Source: Linnemannia elongata (Eukaryota > Mortierellomycota > Mortierellomycetes > Mortierellales > Mortierellaceae). Taken from it: a DNA stretch of 64,000 nucleotides. Under the pieces are notes generated by a model. The model saw only the letters and a list, made by a program, of their open reading frames with translations. It was not told the origin of the DNA and did no database searches. A program made the translations under genes and the position numbers. Positions 45,474 through 55,853 of the stretch are shown piece after piece. Every line of letters starts with the position of its first letter. Within the stretch, counting starts at the first letter, position 1. The stretch spans positions 62,001 through 126,000 of the forward strand of contig JAXBDG010000024.1 in NCBI GenBank assembly GCA_036320915.1, in the 5' to 3' direction.

Positions 45474-46865
45474 CTAAACATTGCCTTGACCTGGCTGCAC
45501 ATCCGGTTGGCTGCCAGTGGCGGTTGTGTGGGTCTGGCTGACAGGAATATAGACATTAGGAGGAGGTGTTGTAGCACCGAATCCTTGCGTGTAGACTGGT
45601 TGGCTATAGGGCACGTTGATTCCTGTGTTGGTCTGCTGTGGTGCGATGGTGCCAACGGTAGGAGGCAAGTACATGTAGGGCTGTAGTTGGGCTTGGCCTG
45701 CCGCATCCCCCTGAGACTGAGACCAGAAAATGACCGGGCTTGGCTGTTGCTGTTGCTGAACAAGATGCAGAATTGGAGAACCACTACCCTCATCTAAACT
45801 GCGCGCCTGAGGGTTGACCGAATGGTAAGGGTCGAAGACCTGCCACTGTTGCAGTTGCGTCGAAGGTTGGTACTGTTGTTGGTATTGAGGTAGCTGCAAC
45901 GATGGACGCTTTAGAACATAGTTCTGCTGCATTGGCGTCACTGTACCCATATTCTGGTTCCCAGTCTCGGCAGAGCTGGCAGAAACTGCGCCGGGGGCGC
46001 TCTTGTTGGAGTTGCGGCGGTAACGAACGAGGAAGAATGCAGCAATGGCGAGGAGTGCCAGTCCACCGACGATGCCTCCGACGATGGCGCCAGTAGGAGA
46101 TGTGTGCTTGGGGCAACCACTGCCTGGACAGGAAGTGTCCACCAGTTTTGGTGTGCTCGGTGTGGTTGGTGTGCTGGGTGTGGTCGATGTGGTCGGTAGG
46201 CTCGGTGGGTATGCGGGCATCATCAAATTGGGACCACTCCAGGCCATTGTATTAATGTTAAAACTGTTGAATGTCGCAACACCACCTGAAGTCGAATAGA
46301 GAATAATGTTTTCATTCATGGCCGTAGCGGCCATGGAGGAGGAAAACATGGGAACGTTGCCTGAAACCGACACGCGCAACAGGTTAGTCGACTGGCCGGG
46401 ATTGATGTAGTAAATGCGGATCGAAACATCAGGTGCCTAAAACGAGAAGTAACAGTTCGTTATCCATCTGATAGTGGTCATTTTCAAATGCGATTCAAGG
46501 CGGGCCATCTCTCAGACTTACTTCGTCTAGAATATAGGCAGCATCATCCATGGTAATAGGTATGGCATTGCTTGTCAGACCAACTCCATTCATGTTCACC
46601 TGCTGGGGGGTTGACAGCGAGACAGTGCTATAATTACTGGAGGTAATGGGCGCAGCTGAGTTCATGACAGTGTAGGTCATTCCACCACCTTTGGTATCAA
46701 AGACGGTGTGATGACCATGGGACATGGCCATGGCTGTCGCGGTGGTGACATAGGTGCCAACCGAGAGCAGTGGACTGCTTGTCGGATACTCCGAGATAAC
46801 GAAGCTATTGACACAATGGATGGCATGATGTTGGAGATAATGAAAGGATTTTAGAGAAGGGAGAG

Positions 46866-46907
<42 letters not shown>

Positions 46908-47512
46908 CCAGAAATAAGAATTGAATGTCAACATGAGGACCAAAACGCAAAACGCATTATGGATGAGAGCATGCCTGTGTCGTGTCCCTCTTTGAACATC
47001 TGCTAGCATTTTTAGGAACACCCTTACCTTATACTGTTCTCAGAAGCGTTAGTAGCGTGTAACCGCATACCAGTCCACGAAGAGTTCGTTGTCGGCGAAG
47101 TCACATTCACATAGGCTGTAAACCAGTCCATGTTTTCAGCCGACCCGGTTACAGAGCATAGCTTGGGTGAGACAAAATCCGTGTTCTTGAAGTAGCCCGG
47201 GGAGGCAATAGTGCCATTCGGAAAGATGTTGGCGAAGTAGGACTTTGGTTCGAACTGCTGAAGGATAATCGGACTGTTTAGATAGTTCTGGTTGTTCTCG
47301 AAGCCGTAACAGGCCTTTGCGGCGTTGCTGCTCCAGAAGGTGTTTAGCTGGCTGGTTTTAAACGTGGCCACGGGTGAGTTGATGTTGGATAGGTCGACAG
47401 TGTACACCTCCAGTCTTCCTTCGTTTGAGGCTGGAACTCCGATCAGATAGACGGATGTGCCGGAGGGGCCGGGGGCGATACAGGCGTTGGTATATACAGG
47501 GACAGAAGTCAT
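45474..47512 (-). CDS. Single-pass membrane protein with an extracellular Ser/Thr-rich domain and a Gln/Pro-rich cytoplasmic tail (576 aa, three exons)
   Basis: Exons: 47028-47512, 46522-46804, 45474-46436, frame kept. Residues about 1-330 look like beta-rich repeats of a Kelch/propeller-like ectodomain (SVYLIGVPAS, LEVYTVDLSN, YSTSGGVATFNSFNINTMAW) with several N-glycosylation sequons (NVT, NSS, NAS, NYS). A Thr/Pro stalk (TSTTPSTPTTPSTP) follows, then one membrane helix AIVGGIVGGLALLAIAAFFL and stop-transfer VRYRR. The tail is rich in Gln, Pro and Tyr (QLPQYQQQYQP, QPYMYLPP). No enzyme motif. The ATG at 47512 has no clear signal peptide; longer in-frame sequence up to 47671 is also not a typical one. 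Function unknown; a cell-surface sensor or adhesin is a guess from layout only. Confidence 0.75.
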
Positions 47513-48029
47513 TAAAGAGGAGTGAGTTTGTAGTAACAGAATGCAAAGGTTTTTCGGGTGGAAAGAAAGAAGTCGAGGGAGAGGGCCAGAAAGAGTTATT
47601 TTTTCCTGCCATCTTATATGCTTGGTACTCTCCTTTTTACAACCACCTTTTATTCCCTTCTTTCTCTGCACATTTTTGTCAGCTTCACAGTGGTCCGTGC
47701 TATCTAGATGCGTACTTTTGCGGCTCAGTTCTAGGCCTTACAGCACAAAATATACGGACTTGAGAGATTGGCTGAAGGGCTTTTGCATGAACAATGCAAG
47801 TACTTTTATCCTTCCGAGTGCAGAATGGCCTTCCACACAATGCTTTTTCATTCTTTTTTTTGGTCTTTAACTAAACTGCTTTCTTTTCACCCGAGTGCAG
47901 TGCCACACAAATTGTCACACAAGCGACTTTTTTTATTTGTGAACAGTTATGTCCGCGTTAGTAAAAAAACACCAGATCGCGTGTTGAGGTGGCCACTGCA
48001 GATATAAAGATATTTCACCCTGACTATTC
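47513..48029. other. Intergenic region upstream of the membrane-protein gene
   Basis: About 500 bp, T-rich on the plus strand from 47800 on; no domain in any frame. Confidence 0.5.
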
Positions 48030-48039
48030 ACAGTTGTTG

Positions 48040-48230
48040 ATTATGCCTCGGCCTTCCAACTGGATCGACCGACAAATGAGTCCAAGATACCGGAATCGTC
48101 CCTTCTATCACCCTTGCGAACTTGGCCTTTGCGGATTCCACCTGTTTGCGACATGGACATTGATATAGGTGATTTTGGCCGATATCCCAAGCATCCATCT
48201 GGACGACTGGGAGAGCGATTGTTAGATACC
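48040..48230 (-). pseudogene. Faint F-box relic
   Basis: Minus-strand translation gives NHLYQCPCRKQVESAK and then FARVIEGTIPVSW. This lines up with the family F-box pattern (DLYRCIQV.KQWNS....LWRTIDDSL.SW): L-Y-Q-C, K-Q, the R.IE.TI spacing and the final S-W all keep position. In the neighbouring frame the same DNA reads ANRWNP, matching the RWN core, so a frameshift has occurred within it. Nothing of the LRR part follows. This is weaker than the other decayed copies and could be coincidence. Confidence 0.4.
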
Positions 48231-48239
48231 CATGTTGGG

Positions 48240-49614
48240 AAAAAATACATAATGATAACGTATTCACATGCCATGAAACTACCGAAAGGAGGAAAATGAA
48301 GCAAAAAAATAAAAAACAAAAAAGAGGAAAAAAAGGAAAAAAAAGGAGTCTGTTTTCTTCGACTTCGTTCCTGGATTGGTCCCCCAGTATAATCCATTCA
48401 CGCAAGTCCACACTTCCGAAACCTAACAACTGTCAGTTTGGGTCGACTCTACTCTGAGAAGTTGGCATGAAGCTTGCCTTAGACCCTTCTCTTGAGGGGC
48501 TGGTCGAAATGTGTTGAAAAAGAAGACACGAAAGATTCGTACTGGCAAGAGGGAATGTGCGAAGGAGACTACCCAAGGCGAAGGACAAGAAGGAAAAAGA
48601 TATAAAAAGGGGTGTAATCGTAGTGTAGAGAGAGAGAGAGAGTCGACAGGCTTTCGCGTTCTCTTCTCACCCATAGAATTCTTTTTTTTTTTTTTTTTGT
48701 TCGAGTGCAGCTGCCACGTCTTGAAACATGCCTATCATGAAACCAACACCAGCTAACAGGGTCAATACTGGCAATGGTCATCAGACAAACCACACTTGAC
48801 AAGGAACAAATGAGACGTAGATACATACATACATACGCTTAAAAAGGAAGCTAAAGAAATAGAGGAGATACTACTACTCATTGTGCTCTCCTTTTACAAG
48901 ATCCCTTCCTTTCCTCTACAACACCGTGTCATTTCGGCACACGTCACATTTCCTTTTTTTTTCTTGAAAGAGCGATAGAAAGTCCTTCTTTCAGACCTGC
49001 CTCTCCCTCCCTTTTCTTTCTCTCCCTTCCCCTCAAGCAATTACCCCCCCTCCCCCATTAAGAGACTGGATTAACGCCCATCTCATAAACTGCATCATTT
49101 CTCCCAATACCACTCCCACGCCCCTACTTTCATTCACTCTGGAAATAATAGCAGAACCACTATAACGCTTTTGCATTCAACATGCAATTTCTATTCGTCG
49201 CGACCAACATACAACAATACGCGACTTTCAACATCGTTCTGCAACTACTGGATGGAATAAAATACTCAAGCGAAATCAAGACAGGGATCAACATAAATTC
49301 ATCTAGCTCCCTCTCAGTCCAAGGACGTGTTACCATCTCATCCTCTCTCAAAGACATATATAACCTGGAAGGGCTGTTGTTTACTTAACATTAATGGATA
49401 CCATTGCTGGCGAAATAAAATACCGCAGCAAATCGACGCAGTCAACACGCCGCGCATCAATGAACGTATCCTATGCAATTGGACGGCGATACTGTGCACA
49501 AGTGCTAGGCACTCCTACTTGGACTACAGCCCACTATGGATAATGGTATAAAAACCTCGAAGGACACGGTACCTTTTTTCGGTAACATATTGCTTACCCT
49601 TCTCACCACCATAA
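48240..49614. other. Intergenic region before the triple F-box cluster
   Basis: About 1.4 kb. GA repeat at about 48628-48643, T18 at about 48681-48698, C-rich stretch near 49040. Short ORFs (for example from 49182) show no domain. The final 150 bp is A/C-rich leader-like sequence. Confidence 0.5.
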
Positions 49615-51546
49615 CCTCTCTCCAAGCAAAGCGTTTCAACACCTTCCCACACATATCACAAAATACAAGACGTCCAGCCCCCAGATCAAAAACAATGTGT
49701 CTTTAACATCCTCGAACTCATCCAATGTATCGGCAACAGTCTCCTTCCATCCGACCTCTTTGCCTGCGTACTAGTATCCCGCCATTGGAACAACAGTCTC
49801 ATCCCCGTACTATGGGAGACAATCGACGACTCGAAGCTATCTTGGCCAAGGATCATCCGGCAACACGAGGAAGACATCCAACATGAGAGCAGGAACTATA
49901 TCCGCGGTGTCTTTGTCAAGTACGGTTCTCACATTCGGCAGTTGTGCCTTCATTGGAGGACCACTCTGGATGCCGCATGTATCGGAAACCATTGCAGCGG
50001 CCTACAATCGCTACGGGTCGCACACATCCGCCATTCACAAATCCAACAGCCAGAGTACGGGTGGATGGAGGACCTGGATAGAGAGGAGCAGGACGAGATG
50101 ATAGCCCTGCGTTGGGAGCTCGCTATGGAGGATCTTACCGGTTGTCCATTTCCGACAAGAAAGATGCCGTTTGGGAGGACACTGGCGCAACAGGAGTTAG
50201 ACTGGTCGACATCAAAGCATTTCTGGACTTTTATTCGCAACAACCGCCAACTGCAGAGTCTTTACCTCCACAAGAGCCTGAGAGAGTTCATGGAAGATGT
50301 GTCGTTGCCTTACCTCGTCGACACGCTGGCCTCGCTCAAGGATCTTACTCTGCTGGAAAACAACTATGTCGCCATCGATCTCTACCATATCTTTGGTCGA
50401 CTTTTGGTTTTGGAAAAGTACAGCACTGCATTTTCGCCTTCAGGAAGCAACGCCTTGATCCAGCCCTCGCTACAGCTCCGGTACGCGAGATTCTTGAACG
50501 TCTGTACCTACCGAGAACTCCTACGGATTCTGAGCCATGCACCCAACTTAGAGTCCTTGAGTGTTGGTGCCGTTTCGGTTCTGGGCGCCGTCACCCCTAC
50601 AGAGGCAACCGTGATCATGGGCAAGGCACCAAGTCGAGTGACAAGTCTCAAGCTGGGCGCGCATGGACATTTGCTCAACATTGCATTGGACCAAGTGTTC
50701 GCATTGATGCCTTACCTTACCTCCTTCACCACCGCCTGGCTCGAGCCCTCGATCGCTCAAGCACTATCGACATTCTGCATGAATGTGGAGACGGTACACG
50801 AGCCTAAAAAGGGACCGCTCTCCTCAGAGTTAGGTCATGCAGTACAGCCGGACACACCTGCTCTGGACTTACTCCTCAAGAACTGCCCTACTCTCAAGAA
50901 ATTCGACGGAATCCGACATGTGCTGTCTGGCTCGGTTTGGGAAGAGCCGTGGGTCTGCCAGGGGCTGACATTTCTTCGTTGTCAAGTCAAGGATGTCCAA
51001 CGATTATCGTCTCAGGATCAGGAACGATACAGTGTCATCGCTACCAGGACAGAACACGATACGCTTTCCGAGGACGACGTCCGTTTGGTGCAGTTGCATG
51101 CGACATCATTGGAGCAACAAAAAAAGATCTATAGGAAACTTGCGACCCTAACACAACTACGCGTTCTCGATCTTGGAGGAGAGTACAGACGACTAAACAA
51201 AGACTTTCAACTGTCAGATGAAGAGTATTTGAGTGTTAATGGACCCCTCCTAGGCACGCTCGAGCTAACGCTGGAATCTGGGCTTGGCCAATTGGAGACG
51301 TTGAAGGCCTTACAGGTGTTTGGGTTTGAGGGTGTGGACCAAAGGATCGGACAGGCAGAGCTGGAATGGATGGCCAGAAAGTGGGCAGAACTAAAGGAGT
51401 TGCGAGGGTTGCACGACAAATTTCCAGCGAGGATTGAGTATGAGCGACGGAAGATTGAACTGAAAGAGCACTTTGAGGTGCTGCGACCGGATGTGAAGCA
51501 CCAGGGTGTTGACGATGACTATGGCAATGGTGTCGGTTGGCTTTGA
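49615..51546 (+). CDS. F-box / leucine-rich-repeat protein, open frame without an in-frame ATG before the F-box
   Basis: An open frame of 643 codons between TAA 49612 and TGA 51546 carries all family blocks. They are the F-box FNILELIQCIGNSLLPSDLF, SRHWNNSLIPVLWETIDDS, SWPRII; then FVKYGSHIRQLCL, FWTFIRNNRQLQSLYL, LRRs (LASLKDLTLLE, APNLESLSVGA, LKNCPTLKKFDGIRH), LTFLRCQVKDVQRLSSQDQE, LTQLRVLDLGGEYRR, and the C-terminal block LELTLESGLGQLETLKALQV, FGFEGVDQRIGQAELEWM, WAELKELRGL. No ATG precedes the F-box in frame. The only nearby ATG, at 49694 where a start is expected, is one frame off and hits TAA after three codons. A 1-nt indel after the start codon would explain this; an upstream exon is the alternative. 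Confidence 0.75.
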   Translation, partial: PLSKQSVSTPSHTYHKIQDVQPPDQKQCVFNILELIQCIGNSLLPSDLFACVLVSRHWNNSLIPVLWETIDDSKLSWPRIIRQHEEDIQHESRNYIRGVFVKYGSHIRQLCLHWRTTLDAACIGNHCSGLQSLRVAHIRHSQIQQPEYGWMEDLDREEQDEMIALRWELAMEDLTGCPFPTRKMPFGRTLAQQELDWSTSKHFWTFIRNNRQLQSLYLHKSLREFMEDVSLPYLVDTLASLKDLTLLENNYVAIDLYHIFGRLLVLEKYSTAFSPSGSNALIQPSLQLRYARFLNVCTYRELLRILSHAPNLESLSVGAVSVLGAVTPTEATVIMGKAPSRVTSLKLGAHGHLLNIALDQVFALMPYLTSFTTAWLEPSIAQALSTFCMNVETVHEPKKGPLSSELGHAVQPDTPALDLLLKNCPTLKKFDGIRHVLSGSVWEEPWVCQGLTFLRCQVKDVQRLSSQDQERYSVIATRTEHDTLSEDDVRLVQLHATSLEQQKKIYRKLATLTQLRVLDLGGEYRRLNKDFQLSDEEYLSVNGPLLGTLELTLESGLGQLETLKALQVFGFEGVDQRIGQAELEWMARKWAELKELRGLHDKFPARIEYERRKIELKEHFEVLRPDVKHQGVDDDYGNGVGWL

Positions 51547-51758
51547 TCCTTCAGAGAAAATAAATAATTATCAGCTCTTTTCGACCACGTGTGTATCACT
51601 CCTTTTTATGAAATGCCGCAGCCTGATTTTTTGATTTTCTCTCTTTCCTTTCTCTTATCTTCTCACTTTCTCTTTCTCTTCTATTCCGTTCCTCTCGTTT
51701 TCTTCACCGACATTTCCAAGATCTTCACTAACGCATCTATATCATCACCGCACTCAAA

Positions 51759-53716
51759 ATGTCGACCACAGAAACATCACGCTCCGTCCTACCACCCTCG
51801 CGGCTCCTCTTCCTCCCAGAGATAATCGAAATCCTCACTGTCTCACTAGCCCCACAAGACCTCTTCCGCTGCATCCAAGTCTGTCACGCCTGGTACACCC
51901 TCTTCACGCCATACATGTACATCTCCATCAACGACCACCGCCACAAATGGCCAAAAGTCCTTGAGAGATTCTACCTGCCTCAAACAACACCTAACGATCA
52001 GGACGAAGATTGGCACCTAAATCTATTCAGAAAACACGGCCGCCATATCCGTCACCTCCAAGCCAATTGGTGTGTCACCCTCAACGCCCTCGCCGCAGCA
52101 CAGACGTGTACACAGTTGGAAACCCTCTCCGTGCCTGGTCAGAGCTGGAGTAGGACCCGACCCGAGATGGTGGACTCTGTTATCTGGAGACCTCCTGGGT
52201 TGACGAATCTCTCCAACGAGACGAATTTGCGGACGTGTGATCAGCATTTACGGATTCGAGGGCGGTGGCTTTATTTGCTTGTTCAACAGAATAGGAGAAC
52301 GCTACAGGAGTTGAAAGTTCTACAGTTGTCTAAAATTGAGGAACTGGATCCAGGGGCTCTTGGGGGGTTGTTGCAGTCTTGTCTTAGGTTGCATAGGCTG
52401 GAGATCTCTGACCGGGAATGGGGCGATGCCGCAGTAAGTTAAGAAAGAGAATATTTGCGGGATAAATATTGCGTATGGAACAGTCAGGTAACTGACGAGC
52501 GCAATTGATTGTGCTTTTGATACCATTATAGCAAACATATATTCCGAGCCTGGTGGAGGATGTGCCGCAGATACAGCATTTTATTGACGGCAGCATGCGC
52601 TGGAACAAGTCACTACTAAAAGCGTCGTTGCCCAATCTAAAGACCTTGGGGTTAGGAGCACCGGTTCCGATCCGAGCAGTCTTCCAGCTTTTGAAGAACC
52701 TTCCTCACCTCCAGGAGTTGCGGATGAGATGGAACCAAAGTCCCAAATTGTCCCGCCACGACCTGGGAGCCATCCTTGATCATACTCCTCACCGACTCGA
52801 ACGTCTCAACATTGTCGGAATCGGGTTCGTGAATGACGACTACCTTGCCAAGGATATCTTGCCCTGGCTCCCACACTTGATCGACCTCAGCACGCAGCAT
52901 ATTGGTCCTGCCCTGGCCGAGCTCATACCGACCTGCTACCGAAACCTGCGGTCGTACAACCAACCCATCCCGGTGAATTCGATCTGTCCAAAGTATTCGT
53001 TGCCGCACAGTAGGATTAACACTCTGAGCATCCTGCTGGAGAACTGTCCGCATCTGGTCGAGTTTGACGGGATTGAGCACAAAATCGAAGCGGACTACCT
53101 CCTGGACCACCCTTGGGTCTGTAAGGACCTAGAGGTGCTCCGGTTCCAGATCGTGGGCGTTCATCGGCTATCGGAGGAGGAGGATATGGATTACCGACAG
53201 GGGAAGCTGTTCCTAAGGATCAATAAGAACCTTGTAGAAAAGGAGAGAGAGGCGATCGAGAAGCATGAACGTCTTCAAGTCCAACAACGGCGAGTATATG
53301 ACCGACTGGCAGAGATGGTGCATCTCCGGGTTCTCGATCTGGGTATGGAATATCGTAACATTAGTCTCCCTAGTGGACGTCCACTTATCCGTTATGGAGT
53401 ACATGTGTATGAGGACTATGGAAGACCGATCCCAGATACACTGGAGCTGTCGCTAGAGTCGGGGTTAGACCGATTGTCGACGTTGAGGGAGTTGGAGGTG
53501 GTTGGGTTTGAGGGAGTGGACCATCGGATCGAGTATAGTGAGTTGAGATGGATGGGGCAGAGTTGGCCACGTTTGAAGGAGATGCGGGGCTTACAGGAGG
53601 TGAAGTGTGAGAACTTACGGCCGGACGAGACGTCTTATCTGAGGGCTTTTATGATGCATCACTATCCCAATGTCAAGCACAAGCGGAAGGAGCGGTTCCC
53701 TCGCACACACACATAA
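51759..53716 (+). CDS. F-box / leucine-rich-repeat protein (619 aa, two exons)
   Basis: Exons 51759-52433 and 52532-53716, joined by a 98-nt GTAAGT..AG intron in phase 0. It is the only member of the family here with a clear intron. The F-box lies at residues about 18-65 (LLFLPEIIEILTVSLAPQDL, QVCHAWYTLFTPYMYISIND, KWPKVL). Blocks: FRKHGRHIRHLQA, TCTQLETLSVPG, WLYLLVQQNRRTLQELKV, LKNLPHLQELRM, LENCPHLVEFDGIEHKIEAD, LEVLRFQIVGVHRLSEEED, MVHLRVLDLGMEYRN. The C-terminal block is LELSLESGLDRLSTLRELEV, VGFEGVDHRIEYSELRWM, WPRLKEMRGLQ. Very close in C-terminal sequence to the gene at 1480-3417. Probable SCF adaptor. Confidence 0.9.
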
Positions 53717-53815
53717 CCTTAAAAATGCTCACACGAAAATAAACCGTCGGCGTCTTGCTCTCTCCGTTGTCCTCCAGCACACGGACAGGGAGGATGGGAA
53801 CAGAGTCACTCCTCC

Positions 53816-53857
53816 CCTTTTTCCTTTTTCCTTTTTCCTTTTTCCTTTTTCCTTTTT
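53816..53857 (+). repeat. (CCTTTTT)6 heptanucleotide repeat
   Basis: Six perfect tandem copies, 42 bp, within the pyrimidine-rich leader about 105 bp upstream of the next F-box start codon (53964). Probably variable in copy number between strains. Confidence 0.9.
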
Positions 53858-53963
53858 CTTGATTTTCTTTTTCTTTTCTCCCACCCTTCCTTCTCCAACC
53901 AACATCGAAGAAGAGACAACAACAACAACTACAACAACAGCAACAGTAAACAAGGACAAGAAG

Positions 53964-55853
53964 ATGAATAAGATACCCACAGAGATCCTCGTCGACATCG
54001 GCTCGTACCTATCCCTACAAGACTACCTATACTGCATCCAGGTCTCCCGAGCCTGGAACAGTGTCTTTATACCTTTTCTCTGGCACACCATCGACGACTC
54101 ACTTCACGCTTGGCCACGGATCCTCAAGACCCTCGACTCGGACACTTCCAAGGCTTCCGGACTGAATGAAGACTGGCTCCTTGGTATTTTTGCCAAGTAT
54201 GGTCGACATATCCAGCATCTCAACCTTCACTGGAAAGCCATTATCAAGGCTGCCTCTACCAGGCATCACTGCATCAGCGATTTAGACAAGATGAAGGACA
54301 ACGATATCGGTGCTATATGCACGAACCTCAAGTCTTTGTCGGTTGCCGATATTGACCAAAACTTGACATACCTTCAAGAAAAGGCCCGGTCTGCCCAGAA
54401 CAAGTCTACTGCGTTGCCTCCTTCGACAAAATCTCTGGAAGCGTTAACAGGACCACTAATCTCACCGATATTTGAAAATGCGTTCAAGCCGCAGCTCCGC
54501 GGGACCCGGACAGAGGATCAACAGCTAGAGGATTGGAGACTTGTTCAGCAGTTTTGGCTCTTGGTCCACCAGAATCGCCTTCACCTCCTGGCCCTCAGGA
54601 TCGATACCTCTCTCGATACATTGGTGGAGATGAACACCACTGGGTTTATCGACACAATGGTGGTGCAGCACATGGTACAGTTGGTTGATCTGCAATACAG
54701 GGAGTTCCGATATGACACGACTATACTCCTCCGCCGGCTGCCTCAGTTGAGGTCTCTACAGTCTCAGGTCGTTCTTACGGATGGAGTTCTCACAGGATCG
54801 TTTTCCTGCCTTCGGTGTCTACTTGCGTGTCGCTCACTGAGTCTTATCGAGATTATCACCCTCCTGCAGAGTCTTCCGAATCTGAGAGAGTTGGGTGTGA
54901 CGCAGATCAATTACACAGAGGAAGAGGAACCTGTGATAGAGAACATGGACAGGACAGCACCTTCAGCACTCCAGAGTCTTCGCATTGACAGGAGCTCGGA
55001 TTGTGACGCCCTGAGCTTGCAGGATCTGTCTGCATGGCTCCCTCATCTCACGAACCTTTCAGTCGGGCAAATGCGCTATGACGTTGCCATGATCCTTGGG
55101 GACTATTATCCACAACTGGAATCTCTGACAGATCCCCTGGAAACGACAAAGTCTCAGGCGAGTGAGATTTCCATCCACAGTAGAGTGCTGGCAGTTGTCC
55201 TCTCGAGCTGCGCCAGTCTCAAATCACTCGACGCACAGGTTCATACGATCGACATGAGTTTCTACGCGAACGAGCCCTGGAAGTGTCTGGAGCTGGAAAC
55301 GCTTCATTGTCGGGTACGCGGGATCACTCGCCTGACCCAAACGGAGCAGTCGATTTACAACGACGGATGTACCAATACATCCGCAAAGAAGGTCATGCAG
55401 TATCTCTGGATGGATGGGTACGACTACGAGGATGAAGAAGTTGATCCAGATATGATCTTGGCCAAGCATGCGGACAGTGTGGCTCAACAGAAGCGGGCGT
55501 ACAATCGATTGGCAGGGTTGAAGCATCTAAAATCTCTACAACTGGGTCCACGCCAACCTAGAGGGATGGATTACTACCCTGAAGATCTTCGACGGGAGGA
55601 TACATTGGAGCTGACGTTGGAGTCGGGACTGGACCGACTGTCAGAGTTGAAGCGGTTGGAGGTGTTTTCGTTTGAGGGAACGAGTCATAGGGTTGGCAAG
55701 GCGGAACTGGAGTGGATGGCGGAGAATTGGCCTCGGTTGAGGGAGTTGAGGGGGTTGAATGGGTGGAGTCGAGAAGCGAAGGAGTTGAAGAAGTACATGA
55801 ACCAACTACGACCCGATGTTGTGCTCAGCGACTTTAGAATTGCCATGAACTGA
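53964..55853 (+). CDS. F-box / leucine-rich-repeat protein (629 aa)
   Basis: Third F-box gene of a tandem run. The start MNKIPTEILVDIGSYL at 53964 puts the F-box right at the N-terminus (SRAWNSVFIPFLWHTIDD, AWPRIL); the frame is open upstream to 53670 only through the leader repeat. Blocks: IFAKYGRHIQHLNL, ICTNLKSLSVAD, GPLISPIFENAFKPQ, VQQFWLLVHQNRLHLLALRI. LRRs follow (LQSLPNLRELGVTQI, LPHLTNLSVGQ, SSCASLKSLDAQVH), then LETLHCRVRGITRLTQTE, LKHLKSLQLG and LELTLESGLDRLSELKRLEV, FSFEGTSHRVGKAELEWM, WPRLRELRGL. Intronless. Substrate unknown. Confidence 0.9.
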   Translation: MNKIPTEILVDIGSYLSLQDYLYCIQVSRAWNSVFIPFLWHTIDDSLHAWPRILKTLDSDTSKASGLNEDWLLGIFAKYGRHIQHLNLHWKAIIKAASTRHHCISDLDKMKDNDIGAICTNLKSLSVADIDQNLTYLQEKARSAQNKSTALPPSTKSLEALTGPLISPIFENAFKPQLRGTRTEDQQLEDWRLVQQFWLLVHQNRLHLLALRIDTSLDTLVEMNTTGFIDTMVVQHMVQLVDLQYREFRYDTTILLRRLPQLRSLQSQVVLTDGVLTGSFSCLRCLLACRSLSLIEIITLLQSLPNLRELGVTQINYTEEEEPVIENMDRTAPSALQSLRIDRSSDCDALSLQDLSAWLPHLTNLSVGQMRYDVAMILGDYYPQLESLTDPLETTKSQASEISIHSRVLAVVLSSCASLKSLDAQVHTIDMSFYANEPWKCLELETLHCRVRGITRLTQTEQSIYNDGCTNTSAKKVMQYLWMDGYDYEDEEVDPDMILAKHADSVAQQKRAYNRLAGLKHLKSLQLGPRQPRGMDYYPEDLRREDTLELTLESGLDRLSELKRLEVFSFEGTSHRVGKAELEWMAENWPRLRELRGLNGWSREAKELKKYMNQLRPDVVLSDFRIAMN

